Assembly (NCBI GenBank): GCA_009781005.1 | Contig: WQYX01000006.1 | Location: forward strand, 27,394 to 91,393 | Origin: Polyangiaceae bacterium | GTDB taxonomy: Bacteria > Myxococcota_A > Polyangia > Polyangiales > Polyangiaceae | DNA: 64,000 nt | Direction: 5' to 3' | Shown here: positions 42,238 to 50,056 of the stretch, one piece after another | Layout: the number at the start of each line of letters is the position of its first letter | How positions within the stretch are numbered: the first letter of the stretch is position 1 | Translations under genes and position numbers: made by a program | The notes under the pieces: model-generated | What the model was told of the DNA's origin: nothing | The model's database searches: none | What the model saw: only the letters and a program-made list of their open reading frames with translations

Positions 42238-43308
42238 ATGTCTACGGACGTGATGATTTACGCGAACGGGCTGACGAAGCGATACGGATCGTTCCGTGCG
42301 CTCGACGACGTCAGCTTCGAGGTTCGCCGCGGCGAAATCGTCGGCTTCCTCGGTCCCAACGGGGCCGGAAAATCCACGACGATGCGCATTCTCACGTGCT
42401 TCATCGCGCCCACGTCGGGCGTCGCGAAAGTTCGCGGCCACGACGTGTTCGATGACACGCTCGCCGTTCGCTCGAGCCTTGGCTATCTCCCTCAGCGCGC
42501 GCCGCTGTACCTGGAGATGACGGTTTTCGAGTATCTGCGCTTCGCATCGCAGATGCGCAATCTCGACGGCGATTCGTTCAAGAAGCGCGCGCGGAACGTG
42601 GTCGAGATTTGCGGTCTTGCGCAGTCGCTCTCGAAGGAGATCCGGCAGCTATCGCATGGCTACCGCCAGCGCGTCGGCCTTGCACAGGCGCTCATCCACG
42701 ATCCTCCGATCCTCATTCTCGACGAACCCACGAGCGATCTCGATCCGAACGAGAAGGCCGAATTTCTCAACTACCTCAAACAGATCGGTCGTGATCGCAC
42801 GGTCTTGCTCTCCACGCACAACCTCAAAGAGGTCGAGAGCGCGTGCGCCCGCGCCATCATCGTGTCGCGCGGTCGCGTGGTTGCCGATGGCGCGCTCGAC
42901 GAGATCCGCGCCAAGAGCGGTCGCGTCCACTACGTCGTCGCCGTGCAAGAGTCGCCGGGGAGTGCACCGTACCGCGGCAAAGGCGCGGCGCCGAAAGGGA
43001 GCGAGGTCGAGCAGGCCCTCACGAGTCTGCGCGGCGCGAAGAAAGTCGTGGAGCATCCCACGGACGAGCGCGCGCACGTGTTCGACGTCGCAGGCGAGGA
43101 GGGTGTGGATCTCAGGCCGGAGATCTTCCGCCTCGTCGCGGACAAGGGTTGGGTTCTCCTCGAGTTGCATCGCGATACGCAAACGCTCGAAGACGTTTTC
43201 CGCCAACTGACGATCGGCGATGAACGGCGCAACCGGCGGATTGGTCCCGTGTCCGCCGAGGGCAACGAGGATGAGGACGAGGACGACGAGGATGAAGAGG
43301 ACGAGTGA
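42238..43308 (+). CDS. ABC transporter ATPase of a gliding-type ABC-2 cluster
   Basis: A 356-residue ATPase with GPNGAGKST, LSHGYRQRVGLAQ as the signature and LILDEPTSDLDP. The C-terminal 140 residues are an extension with a strongly acidic tail (NEDEDEDDEDEEDE). It opens a four-gene set (ATPase, permease, GldG-like, DUF4340) that in many bacteria is linked to gliding or surface-polymer export. The stop overlaps the permease ATG (TGATG). The ATG at 42238 follows TGGAGG by a few bases, a good ribosome binding site. Confidence 0.9.
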   Translation: MSTDVMIYANGLTKRYGSFRALDDVSFEVRRGEIVGFLGPNGAGKSTTMRILTCFIAPTSGVAKVRGHDVFDDTLAVRSSLGYLPQRAPLYLEMTVFEYLRFASQMRNLDGDSFKKRARNVVEICGLAQSLSKEIRQLSHGYRQRVGLAQALIHDPPILILDEPTSDLDPNEKAEFLNYLKQIGRDRTVLLSTHNLKEVESACARAIIVSRGRVVADGALDEIRAKSGRVHYVVAVQESPGSAPYRGKGAAPKGSEVEQALTSLRGAKKVVEHPTDERAHVFDVAGEEGVDLRPEIFRLVADKGWVLLELHRDTQTLEDVFRQLTIGDERRNRRIGPVSAEGNEDEDEDDEDEEDE

Positions 43309-44231
43309 TGAGCACCGAGACCACTCTCGAGAAAGACGAAGAGAAGATGCCGCTCCACGCCTCCGCAGAAGAGTCGAGTGACGATCGTGAACAAGACGCT
43401 GAGCCCAGCGAGCGGAAAAGCTCGCGTCGCGACGCGAGCGAAGACGCGGGCTCGACGGAGAAGATCATTCTCGATCGACCTTCCTCTGCGAAAATGATCT
43501 GGACGGTGGCGAAGCGCGAGATCGCCTCGTACCTCCAGTCCCCCATCACGTACATCGTGATCTCGGTGAGCCTCGTCGTGCTCGGTCTTTGGTTCTTCCT
43601 CTACAAGGGAGGCTTCTGGCAGATCGATCGCGCGAGCACGACCCGCCTCGTCGAGAGCGTGCCTTACGGGCTCATGTTCTTGATCCCGCTCTTCACGATG
43701 CGCGCGCTCTCGGATGAAAAACGCGTCGGGACGATCGAGCTTCTCATCACGATGCCGGTCAAAGACAGCGAGGTCATCCTCGGCAAGTATTTGGGCTCGT
43801 TCGTGATGATTGTCATCGGTCTCGCGCTCGTCTGCCTTTACCCCATTGCGATGTTCACGCGGGCGCCGTTCTGGCACCTCGGTGAGCTCGATTGGAATCC
43901 ATTCTGGGTCGGCATGCTCGGTCTCTGCTTCTTTTCCGCAGCGGGTACGGCGGTTGGCCTCATGTGGTCAAGCTTCACCGAGAGCCAGATTCTCTCGTTC
44001 TTCGCGACGCTCATCACGCTCGCGGTTCTGTACTTCATCGGTCAGGTCAGCATCGTGGAGTTGCTCCGGGGCTGGCCGGGTGATGCGGTCTCGTTCTTGA
44101 GCATGCAGACGAGGTTCGATCCGTTCGCGCGCGGCATCATCGATTCGCGAGCGATTATCTATTTCCTCTCGCTCACGGTGCTCTGTCTCATGGTCGCATT
44201 CCGCGCTCTCGAGAGCCGGAAGTGGACTTGA
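43308..44231 (+). CDS. ABC-2 type permease, GldF-like
   Basis: A 307-residue protein with a charged, acidic cytoplasmic N-terminus (about 60 residues, Glu/Asp/Ser-rich). About six membrane helices follow, beginning YLQSPITYIVISVSLVVLGLWFFLYKGGF and ending with IIYFLSLTVLCLMVAF. LTMRALSDEKRVGTIELLITMPV-like text (FTMRALSDEKRVGTIELL) is the hallmark of GldF/ABC-2 permeases. It should act with the upstream ATPase and the GldG-like protein. A GTG three bases upstream is in frame but the ATG at 43308 gives the usual coupling. Confidence 0.9.
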   Translation: MSTETTLEKDEEKMPLHASAEESSDDREQDAEPSERKSSRRDASEDAGSTEKIILDRPSSAKMIWTVAKREIASYLQSPITYIVISVSLVVLGLWFFLYKGGFWQIDRASTTRLVESVPYGLMFLIPLFTMRALSDEKRVGTIELLITMPVKDSEVILGKYLGSFVMIVIGLALVCLYPIAMFTRAPFWHLGELDWNPFWVGMLGLCFFSAAGTAVGLMWSSFTESQILSFFATLITLAVLYFIGQVSIVELLRGWPGDAVSFLSMQTRFDPFARGIIDSRAIIYFLSLTVLCLMVAFRALESRKWT

Positions 44232-44291
44232 GACGCATTCGCTAGACGCACAAAAACCATTTTTTCAGGACTCCCCAGAGGCAAGCAAGCC

Positions 44292-46130
44292 ATGGCGATG
44301 GAACGTAAGAAGAAGGCTTCGGCGGAAAGCGGTGTGCTTCTCCTCGTGGTCGCCGCGATCCTCATCGCGGTCAACGCACTCAGTTTCTTCATGTACTTCC
44401 GCAAGGACACGACCAAGACGGAGCGCTACACGCTCTCCGAGGGCAGCGGACGCCTCCTTCGCGGCATGAAAAATGACATGAAAGTGGAGGCCTATGTCAC
44501 CAAGGGCCTGCCCAAACTCGACGCCTTCGTGCGCGATCTGCGCGATTTGCTCCAGCAGTACAAGGATGCGAGCAAAGGCAAGTTCGATTTCGCCATCATC
44601 GAAGCAAAGGACGAGGAGCAGAAGAAGAAGGCGAGAGAAGCCGGGCTCCAAGAAATCCAATTCGGGGAGGGGTCCGACACCGAAGACAAAGCCGAATTTG
44701 CCAAAGGCTTCATGGGCCTCGTGCTGAATTACGGCGCCGAGCGCGACACCATCAAAGTGCTCTCTCCCGACAACAATGTCGGCCTCGAATTCTGGATCAC
44801 GAACAAGATTCGTGAAATCCGCGACAAGGGCGACAACATCAAACACAAGATCGGCCTTCTCACGGGCAATGACGAGATCAAGCTTTCTGCACCGGATTTG
44901 ATACCGAACAATCAGGGGCAAAAGCCAACGCTTCAGGGCGTCATCTCGCAGTATTTCCCATTTTATCAATTCGTTGACGTCGATCTGAAGAACGGTGACG
45001 CCGAGGTGGATGATTCGCTCGACGGCCTCATCATCACGCAGCCCGGAAAAGACATCTCGGAGAAGGAACTTCGCCGCATCGACGCCTTCGTCATGAAGGG
45101 CAAAAGCCTCGCGGTCGTCGCAAGCGCCGTGAACGTGAAGGCAAGCGACGCGACCATGAACGGCACGCTGTCGACGCGCGGACTCGAGAAGCTTCTCGAG
45201 GGTTACGGCATCGAGCTTCGCAAAGACGTGCTGCTCGAGTTCGGCCGTCCGTTCCGCGTGAGCATGTTCACGCCGAGCGGGCCGCAGACGCTGCGCTTCC
45301 CGCCGGTGCTCGACGTGCATGACGATTTCCGTTTTACCGGCGACGAGCAACTGCTCGACACGAGTTTCGCTGCGTTTTTCCGTATCCCGGAGATCGGATT
45401 CCCGTTTTCGTCATCGCTCGTTCTTCACCGCGACAAGCAGCCGAATGTCCCACCGGAGAAATTCAAGGTCGTTGCGCGCACCACGCCCAAGACTCTGCGG
45501 GAAACGGGTGACACCGTCGATCTCAGGCCGCTTCGTCAGTGGCGCCCGAAAGGCGAATTCAACCAGTTTCCAATCGCTGTGACCATGGAAGGCAAGTTGA
45601 AGAGTGCTTTCCAGAGCGGCGACAAGATGGGTGTGGAGGCTCCGGCGGAGTCGGTGAACCCTGCACGCATTCTCGTCATCTCTTCATCGCAGTTCTTTGC
45701 GAATCCGTTCGCTCGTGCCGGCAACGCCCCGGACATGGGGGGTCAGATGGGCATGATGATGGGCGGCATGGGTGACGAGCTGCTCCAGCAGATCGCCGGC
45801 GCGTACGCCCAGCAGATCATCACGAACGTCATCCTCGTCACGAAGAACATGCTCGACTGGATCACGGGCGACGTGGATTTGCTTGCCGCTTCCGCGAAGA
45901 TTCTTCAGGAGCCTGGCCTCGCCTACGGTGACGTATCGAAACCGAACTTCGATGACATGACGGAGGACCAGCTCAAGAAGGTGGACGACAACATGAAAAA
46001 GGAGCGCAAGAAGACCCAGTACTGGGTGGAGGGATCGCTCATTTTAGGTTTGCCGGCCCTCTTCGCTCTGTTCGGTGTGCTGCTCTGGCGCCGTCGTATT
46101 TCGGCGCGTGAGAACCTCATGCTCGCGTGA
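44292..46130 (+). CDS. GldG-like ABC-associated membrane protein
   Basis: A 612-residue protein with one N-terminal membrane helix (GVLLLVVAAILIAVNALSFFMYF), a large soluble domain and a C-terminal helix (WVEGSLILGLPALFALFGVLLWRRR). The N-terminal part (TERYTLSEGSGRLLRGMKND) is the ABC_transp_aux/GldG start, and the middle (DGLIITQPGKDISEKELRRIDAFVMKG) is the conserved body. A Met/Gly-rich stretch (MGGQMGMMMGGMG) near residue 485 is unusual and may be disordered. GldG proteins assist the ABC-2 permease on the periplasmic side. It follows the permease by 60 bp and precedes the DUF4340 gene. Confidence 0.88.
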   Translation: MAMERKKKASAESGVLLLVVAAILIAVNALSFFMYFRKDTTKTERYTLSEGSGRLLRGMKNDMKVEAYVTKGLPKLDAFVRDLRDLLQQYKDASKGKFDFAIIEAKDEEQKKKAREAGLQEIQFGEGSDTEDKAEFAKGFMGLVLNYGAERDTIKVLSPDNNVGLEFWITNKIREIRDKGDNIKHKIGLLTGNDEIKLSAPDLIPNNQGQKPTLQGVISQYFPFYQFVDVDLKNGDAEVDDSLDGLIITQPGKDISEKELRRIDAFVMKGKSLAVVASAVNVKASDATMNGTLSTRGLEKLLEGYGIELRKDVLLEFGRPFRVSMFTPSGPQTLRFPPVLDVHDDFRFTGDEQLLDTSFAAFFRIPEIGFPFSSSLVLHRDKQPNVPPEKFKVVARTTPKTLRETGDTVDLRPLRQWRPKGEFNQFPIAVTMEGKLKSAFQSGDKMGVEAPAESVNPARILVISSSQFFANPFARAGNAPDMGGQMGMMMGGMGDELLQQIAGAYAQQIITNVILVTKNMLDWITGDVDLLAASAKILQEPGLAYGDVSKPNFDDMTEDQLKKVDDNMKKERKKTQYWVEGSLILGLPALFALFGVLLWRRRISARENLMLA

Positions 46131-46163
46131 TTGCCATCACGCTTCTTTCTCAGGAATCAGACC

Positions 46164-47189
46164 ATGGAACGCTCCACGCAAATCTGGATTGGCGTCGTGA
46201 TCCTCGCGGCGCTTGCAGGCGGTGTTTATTTCAAGTCGAAGGAAGACCAGAAAATCGGCACGTCACAAATGATGAGCGCCGAGCTTCCCGAGATGAAGGT
46301 GCCCGAGGACATCGACAAAATCAGCATTACGAATCTCGATAAGGGCGAGGTGGTGCTCGAGAAAAAGGGCGACACGTGGGAAATCACCAAGCCTATCCAA
46401 GCGCCTGCGAACCAGGCTCATGTCAAGTCGCTCGTCGACAACATGAAGGAGTTGAAGGCAAAGGACGTCATCACCATGGCTCCTTCCGAAGATCAGAAGA
46501 AGGAGTTTCAATTCGAACCGAACAAGGGCCTTCACGTCGTTGCCTACAAGGGCAGCGACAAGAAGCTGGATGCCACGTTCGGCAAGTCCGGCGCGCGCGG
46601 CCAGATGGCGATGGTGGAGGGCAAGACCGGCATTTTCGCGGTAGGCGGGTACGCTAGCTACCTCTATGCGCGCGACGTGAAGGGCTGGCGTGACGCCGAA
46701 ATCTTCAAGTTCGATGATGCGAACGTGAATCAGTTCACCATCGACAACAAGAACGGCACACTCTCCTTTACCAAGGGTGAGAAGTGGGCCGGTACGGCGA
46801 AGGACAAGTCCATCGTCGATCTCGACGAGGACAGGGTGAAGGATGCCCTGCGCACGTTCAAGTCGCTCAATGCGGAAGATTTCGGTGACGGGAAAACCTC
46901 CGCGGATACCGGCCTCGACAGCCCCGAAGGCAAGATTGCGATCAATCTCAAAGACGGCGCGGGCAACTACGTATTGAAGGTTGGAAAAGTCTCGACCGGC
47001 AATTCGCACTACGCGCAGAAAGAGAACGATTCCACGATCTTCGTCATCGGTCAGCACGTCGCGGACTTCGTGCTTGCGGATGCATCGAAATTCCAGAAGT
47101 CAAAGGACGCTGGCGCGCCGGACGCGGGCAAACCCGGTCCGGCTCCGGCTTTGACAGTGACGCCAGCAGGTGGCGCGCGCGCCTATTAG
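46164..47189 (+). CDS. DUF4340 protein
   Basis: A 341-residue protein starting MERSTQIWIGVVILAALAGGVYF (a signal anchor). Repeating DUF4340 units follow: DIDKISITNLDKGEVVLEKKGDTWEIT and NVNQFTIDNKNGTLSFTKGEKWA. An Ala/Pro-rich C-terminal tail ends it. DUF4340 proteins routinely follow GldG genes and are thought to be part of the same periplasmic machine; the function is unknown. It closes the operon, 33 bp after the GldG-like stop. Confidence 0.88.
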   Translation: MERSTQIWIGVVILAALAGGVYFKSKEDQKIGTSQMMSAELPEMKVPEDIDKISITNLDKGEVVLEKKGDTWEITKPIQAPANQAHVKSLVDNMKELKAKDVITMAPSEDQKKEFQFEPNKGLHVVAYKGSDKKLDATFGKSGARGQMAMVEGKTGIFAVGGYASYLYARDVKGWRDAEIFKFDDANVNQFTIDNKNGTLSFTKGEKWAGTAKDKSIVDLDEDRVKDALRTFKSLNAEDFGDGKTSADTGLDSPEGKIAINLKDGAGNYVLKVGKVSTGNSHYAQKENDSTIFVIGQHVADFVLADASKFQKSKDAGAPDAGKPGPAPALTVTPAGGARAY

Positions 47190-47242
47190 CCCCGGCCGAG
47201 CGCAGCCAGAGCCTTGAGAACCCGCTCGTTTGTGGTGCTCTC

Positions 47243-47707
47243 ATGCAGACATGTTGGATTACCGTGATGAGGAATGCACGTCCGAGAGCCGAAATAGAAG
47301 GAAAGCGGGCGCAGCAGCGAAGTCCGCGAATTGCGCGATGGATGACGTGGACGTGGTTGTGGGCGGCAATGACCTTTGGGCTGCCTGGATGTACCGATGA
47401 CCGCCATCAAAAACACATCATGGAAATCGGTGTGCCCGCGCAAGCACGCGTCGTAACGCTTGGACAGGACTGCATACTCGTCGATGATAAATATACCCCA
47501 ATACTATGCTTCAAGCTCGAGGTGATTCCTAATCCGGCGGCCAATGGTCAAGGCCCGACCGCTCCCTATACGGTGGAAGTGAAGCAGGGCGTGCCGGTGT
47601 ACGCCACGGGGCGCGTTCAGCCGGGCGCAACGATATCTGTCCGGTACGATCCGGCGGATCCAAAGCAGGTCGCCATCGACTTCCAAGCGATGGGCTATAA
47701 GCTTTAG
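47243..47707 (+). CDS. Predicted lipoprotein, unknown function
   Basis: Up to 154 residues. A lipobox FGLPGC follows a Trp-rich hydrophobic run (WTWLWAAMTFGLPGC). ATG 47342 would give a minimal signal, and upstream ATGs at 47243 and 47270 add a basic n-region. The mature part is about 100 residues of predicted beta strands (VPAQARVVTL, YTVEVKQGVPV, ATISVRYDPADP), like small OB- or Ig-type domains. No family recognised. It is convergent with yjbQ, with a 2-bp gap. Confidence 0.6.
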   Translation: MQTCWITVMRNARPRAEIEGKRAQQRSPRIARWMTWTWLWAAMTFGLPGCTDDRHQKHIMEIGVPAQARVVTLGQDCILVDDKYTPILCFKLEVIPNPAANGQGPTAPYTVEVKQGVPVYATGRVQPGATISVRYDPADPKQVAIDFQAMGYKL

Positions 47708-47709
47708 GC

Positions 47710-48123
47710 TTAGATCCCCATCACCTTGACGATGAGGCGCTTGTCGCGTTGCCCGTCGAATTCGGCGTAGAACACGCGCTGCCATGGGCCGAGGTCGAGC
47801 CGGCCTTTGGTGATGGGGACCGTGACCTCATGGTGCACGAGCAAGGACTTCAAATGCGCGTCGCCATTGTCTTCGCCCGTCCGATGATGTTTGTATTCTG
47901 CACGAAATGGCGCGAGCCCCTCGAGCCACTTCCAGATGTCTTCGTGCAGCCCTGACTCGTCGTCGTTCACGAAGACACCTGCCGTGATGTGCATGGCACT
48001 CACGAGCATGAAGCCTTCCTCGATGCCGCTTCGGCTGCGCACTTGTTCGAGCTGGGGTGTCAAGTGAACGAGGTCGCGGCGCTTGTTCGTGTGGAATGTG
48101 AAATATTCGGTATGAGCCTTCAT
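47710..48123 (-). CDS. yjbQ: YjbQ family protein (UPF0047)
   Basis: A 137-residue protein with the family phrases [42 protein letters not shown] and [16 protein letters not shown]. The His/Asp/Glu residues in these form the metal-bound site of the fold. Members have weak thiamin-phosphate synthase activity, and the true role is unsettled. Length is normal. It is a single gene, divergent from the radical SAM gene with a short shared upstream region. Confidence 0.93.
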   Translation of the reverse strand: MKAHTEYFTFHTNKRRDLVHLTPQLEQVRSRSGIEEGFMLVSAMHITAGVFVNDDESGLHEDIWKWLEGLAPFRAEYKHHRTGEDNGDAHLKSLLVHHEVTVPITKGRLDLGPWQRVFYAEFDGQRDKRLIVKVMGI

Positions 48124-48273
48124 TTCCTCGTTATACCGTGAGGCGTGCTCGTCGAACCCCCCAATTTCCCTTCGCGCACGACGCGCGCCGTCTCACGCGC
48201 TCTGGCTCGTTCGGCAAATCGGCTCTGGCCTTTCGTTCGGCTGCTGAACCGCACAATCGAAAGACCTACGAAA

Positions 48274-50034
48274 ATGCCGGCGTGGGCACCTGCCCCGCTG
48301 ATCAAGCGACGCGACCGCACGTTCCCGGGGCTTGGTTTCCCGCGTGAAACTGACTCGCTCTGCCCAGCGTGTGTGAAGGAGGCTCGCCAGGACGTTCTCC
48401 GCGGCACGCGCGATCTGCGCGAGCTGCTCGATGGCCGCCCGGGCGAGATTAAGGCACGGATCGTCGAGAAGAACGTCGACGGCGTCTCCTGCGTCGTCAT
48501 GGAGAAGGAGTGTCCCGCGCACGGCCGCTTCGAAGACGTGATGTCGATCGATCCGGCTTTTTTGCGCAGGCTCGAGAAGCTCTATCCGGGCCGCGACTTT
48601 CTCTCCCCCGTCACGAAGTTGCGCGAGCACGGGAGTTCGAGCATCAAGTACGGGCGCGGCAGCGTTCTCACTGTGGATCTCACGAACCGCTGCAACATGA
48701 TGTGCGACCCATGCTTCATGGATGCCAATCAAGTTGGTTACGTTCACGAGCTTGCATGGGAGGAGATCAAGGACATTCTCGACAATGCCATGACCGTCCA
48801 GCCGCGCCGCCAGATGAGCATTCAGTTCTCGGGTGGCGAGCCCACGCTGAGCCCGCATTTCTTTCGGGCGATTGAATACGCACGCGAGGTCGGATTTTTC
48901 GCCGTGCAGTGCGCAACCAACGGCATTGCGTTCGCGCAAGATCCCGAGTTCGCGAAGAAGGCCAAGACGGCGGGCCTCCGCATGGCGTACTTGCAATTCG
49001 ATGGGATTGGCAATGAAGCGAATGCGCACCGCAAAGTCGGAAACCTTTTCGACGTGAAGGTTCGTGCCATCGAGAATCTATATCATGCAGGCATTGACGT
49101 CATCCTCGTTGTCACCGTGGTCAACGGCGTCAACGATCATCAGGTCGGCAAAATCGTCGACTTTGCAATCGAGAATGCCGACAAGGTCACGGTGGTGAGC
49201 TTTCAGCCCGTGAGTTTTACCGGTCGCGACGAAGACATCACGGACGAGATGCGTAAAGCGCAGCGTTATACGCTCTCGCACCTCGTACGCGATATCAAAG
49301 AACAGTGCGGTTTCTCCGAGCCCATGCGCGACTGGTTTCCGCTTTCGGCCATGGGGCCGTTCAGCGATTTGACCGACACGCTTCTCGGCGACCGTGCGGA
49401 CTGGGGATCCATGAAGTGCGGGTGCCATCCGAATTGCGGTATCGGCACGATCTTCTTCGTTCACAAGAAGACAAAGAAGGCTGTACCGCTCACGGAGTTT
49501 TTGAATCTTGAAAAGCTGCTCTTGGACATTCAGGACATTACCGACGCCGCGCAGGGGCGCACCGTGACGTTCGCGGAGCTCGGCCTCGCACTTCTCAAGA
49601 ACTTCGACGCGGACAAGGCCCCCGTCACGTTTCCAACGTTGCTCAAGCAGTTTCTCAGCCAGACGGGCGCGCGCGGAAAGAAGGTCGGTCAATTCGAGAG
49701 CGACGCAAACGAGTTCGAGTGGCGCGTGCTCTTCGTCGCTGGCATGTGGTTTCAGGATCTGTTCAATTACGATTTTCGCCGCACGGAGATGTGCATCATT
49801 CCTTATGGAACGCAAATGGGCGAAATCAGCTTTTGCGCGTACAACACGGGCATTGGTTTTCGCCAGATCATCGAGAAAATGAAGGCTACGGCCAGCGTTG
49901 CCGATTGGTACAGGAGGAATGGGCGTCACCCGGTCTACGCAAAAAATCAGGATATCGAGCTCCCCCCATCATCCGGAGTTGTTACGGCTCTGGTAGATCG
50001 CGTGGATAAGCGCGTGCACCTGCGCGTCGTTTGA
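48274..50034 (+). CDS. Radical SAM enzyme of the tetraether-synthase (Tes) type
   Basis: 586 residues from ATG 48274; GTG 48145 would add 43. It begins with a Cys region (SLCPACVKEA, then KECPAHGRFEDVM). The radical SAM motif is TNRCNMMCDPCF, followed by FSGGEPTLSPHFF, QCATNGIAFAQD, LQFDGIGNEA and VSFQPVSFTGRDE. This series is the one seen in archaeal Tes and its bacterial relatives, which join alkyl chains of lipids end to end. A second Cys set lies near KCGCHPNCGIGT. The CPYDCGLC segment that archaeal Tes carries before the SAM motif is absent (KLREHGSSSIKYG instead). A lipid role is an inference. Confidence 0.8.
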   Translation: MPAWAPAPLIKRRDRTFPGLGFPRETDSLCPACVKEARQDVLRGTRDLRELLDGRPGEIKARIVEKNVDGVSCVVMEKECPAHGRFEDVMSIDPAFLRRLEKLYPGRDFLSPVTKLREHGSSSIKYGRGSVLTVDLTNRCNMMCDPCFMDANQVGYVHELAWEEIKDILDNAMTVQPRRQMSIQFSGGEPTLSPHFFRAIEYAREVGFFAVQCATNGIAFAQDPEFAKKAKTAGLRMAYLQFDGIGNEANAHRKVGNLFDVKVRAIENLYHAGIDVILVVTVVNGVNDHQVGKIVDFAIENADKVTVVSFQPVSFTGRDEDITDEMRKAQRYTLSHLVRDIKEQCGFSEPMRDWFPLSAMGPFSDLTDTLLGDRADWGSMKCGCHPNCGIGTIFFVHKKTKKAVPLTEFLNLEKLLLDIQDITDAAQGRTVTFAELGLALLKNFDADKAPVTFPTLLKQFLSQTGARGKKVGQFESDANEFEWRVLFVAGMWFQDLFNYDFRRTEMCIIPYGTQMGEISFCAYNTGIGFRQIIEKMKATASVADWYRRNGRHPVYAKNQDIELPPSSGVVTALVDRVDKRVHLRVV

Positions 50035-50056
50035 TATGCAACCAATCGGTTGCATT

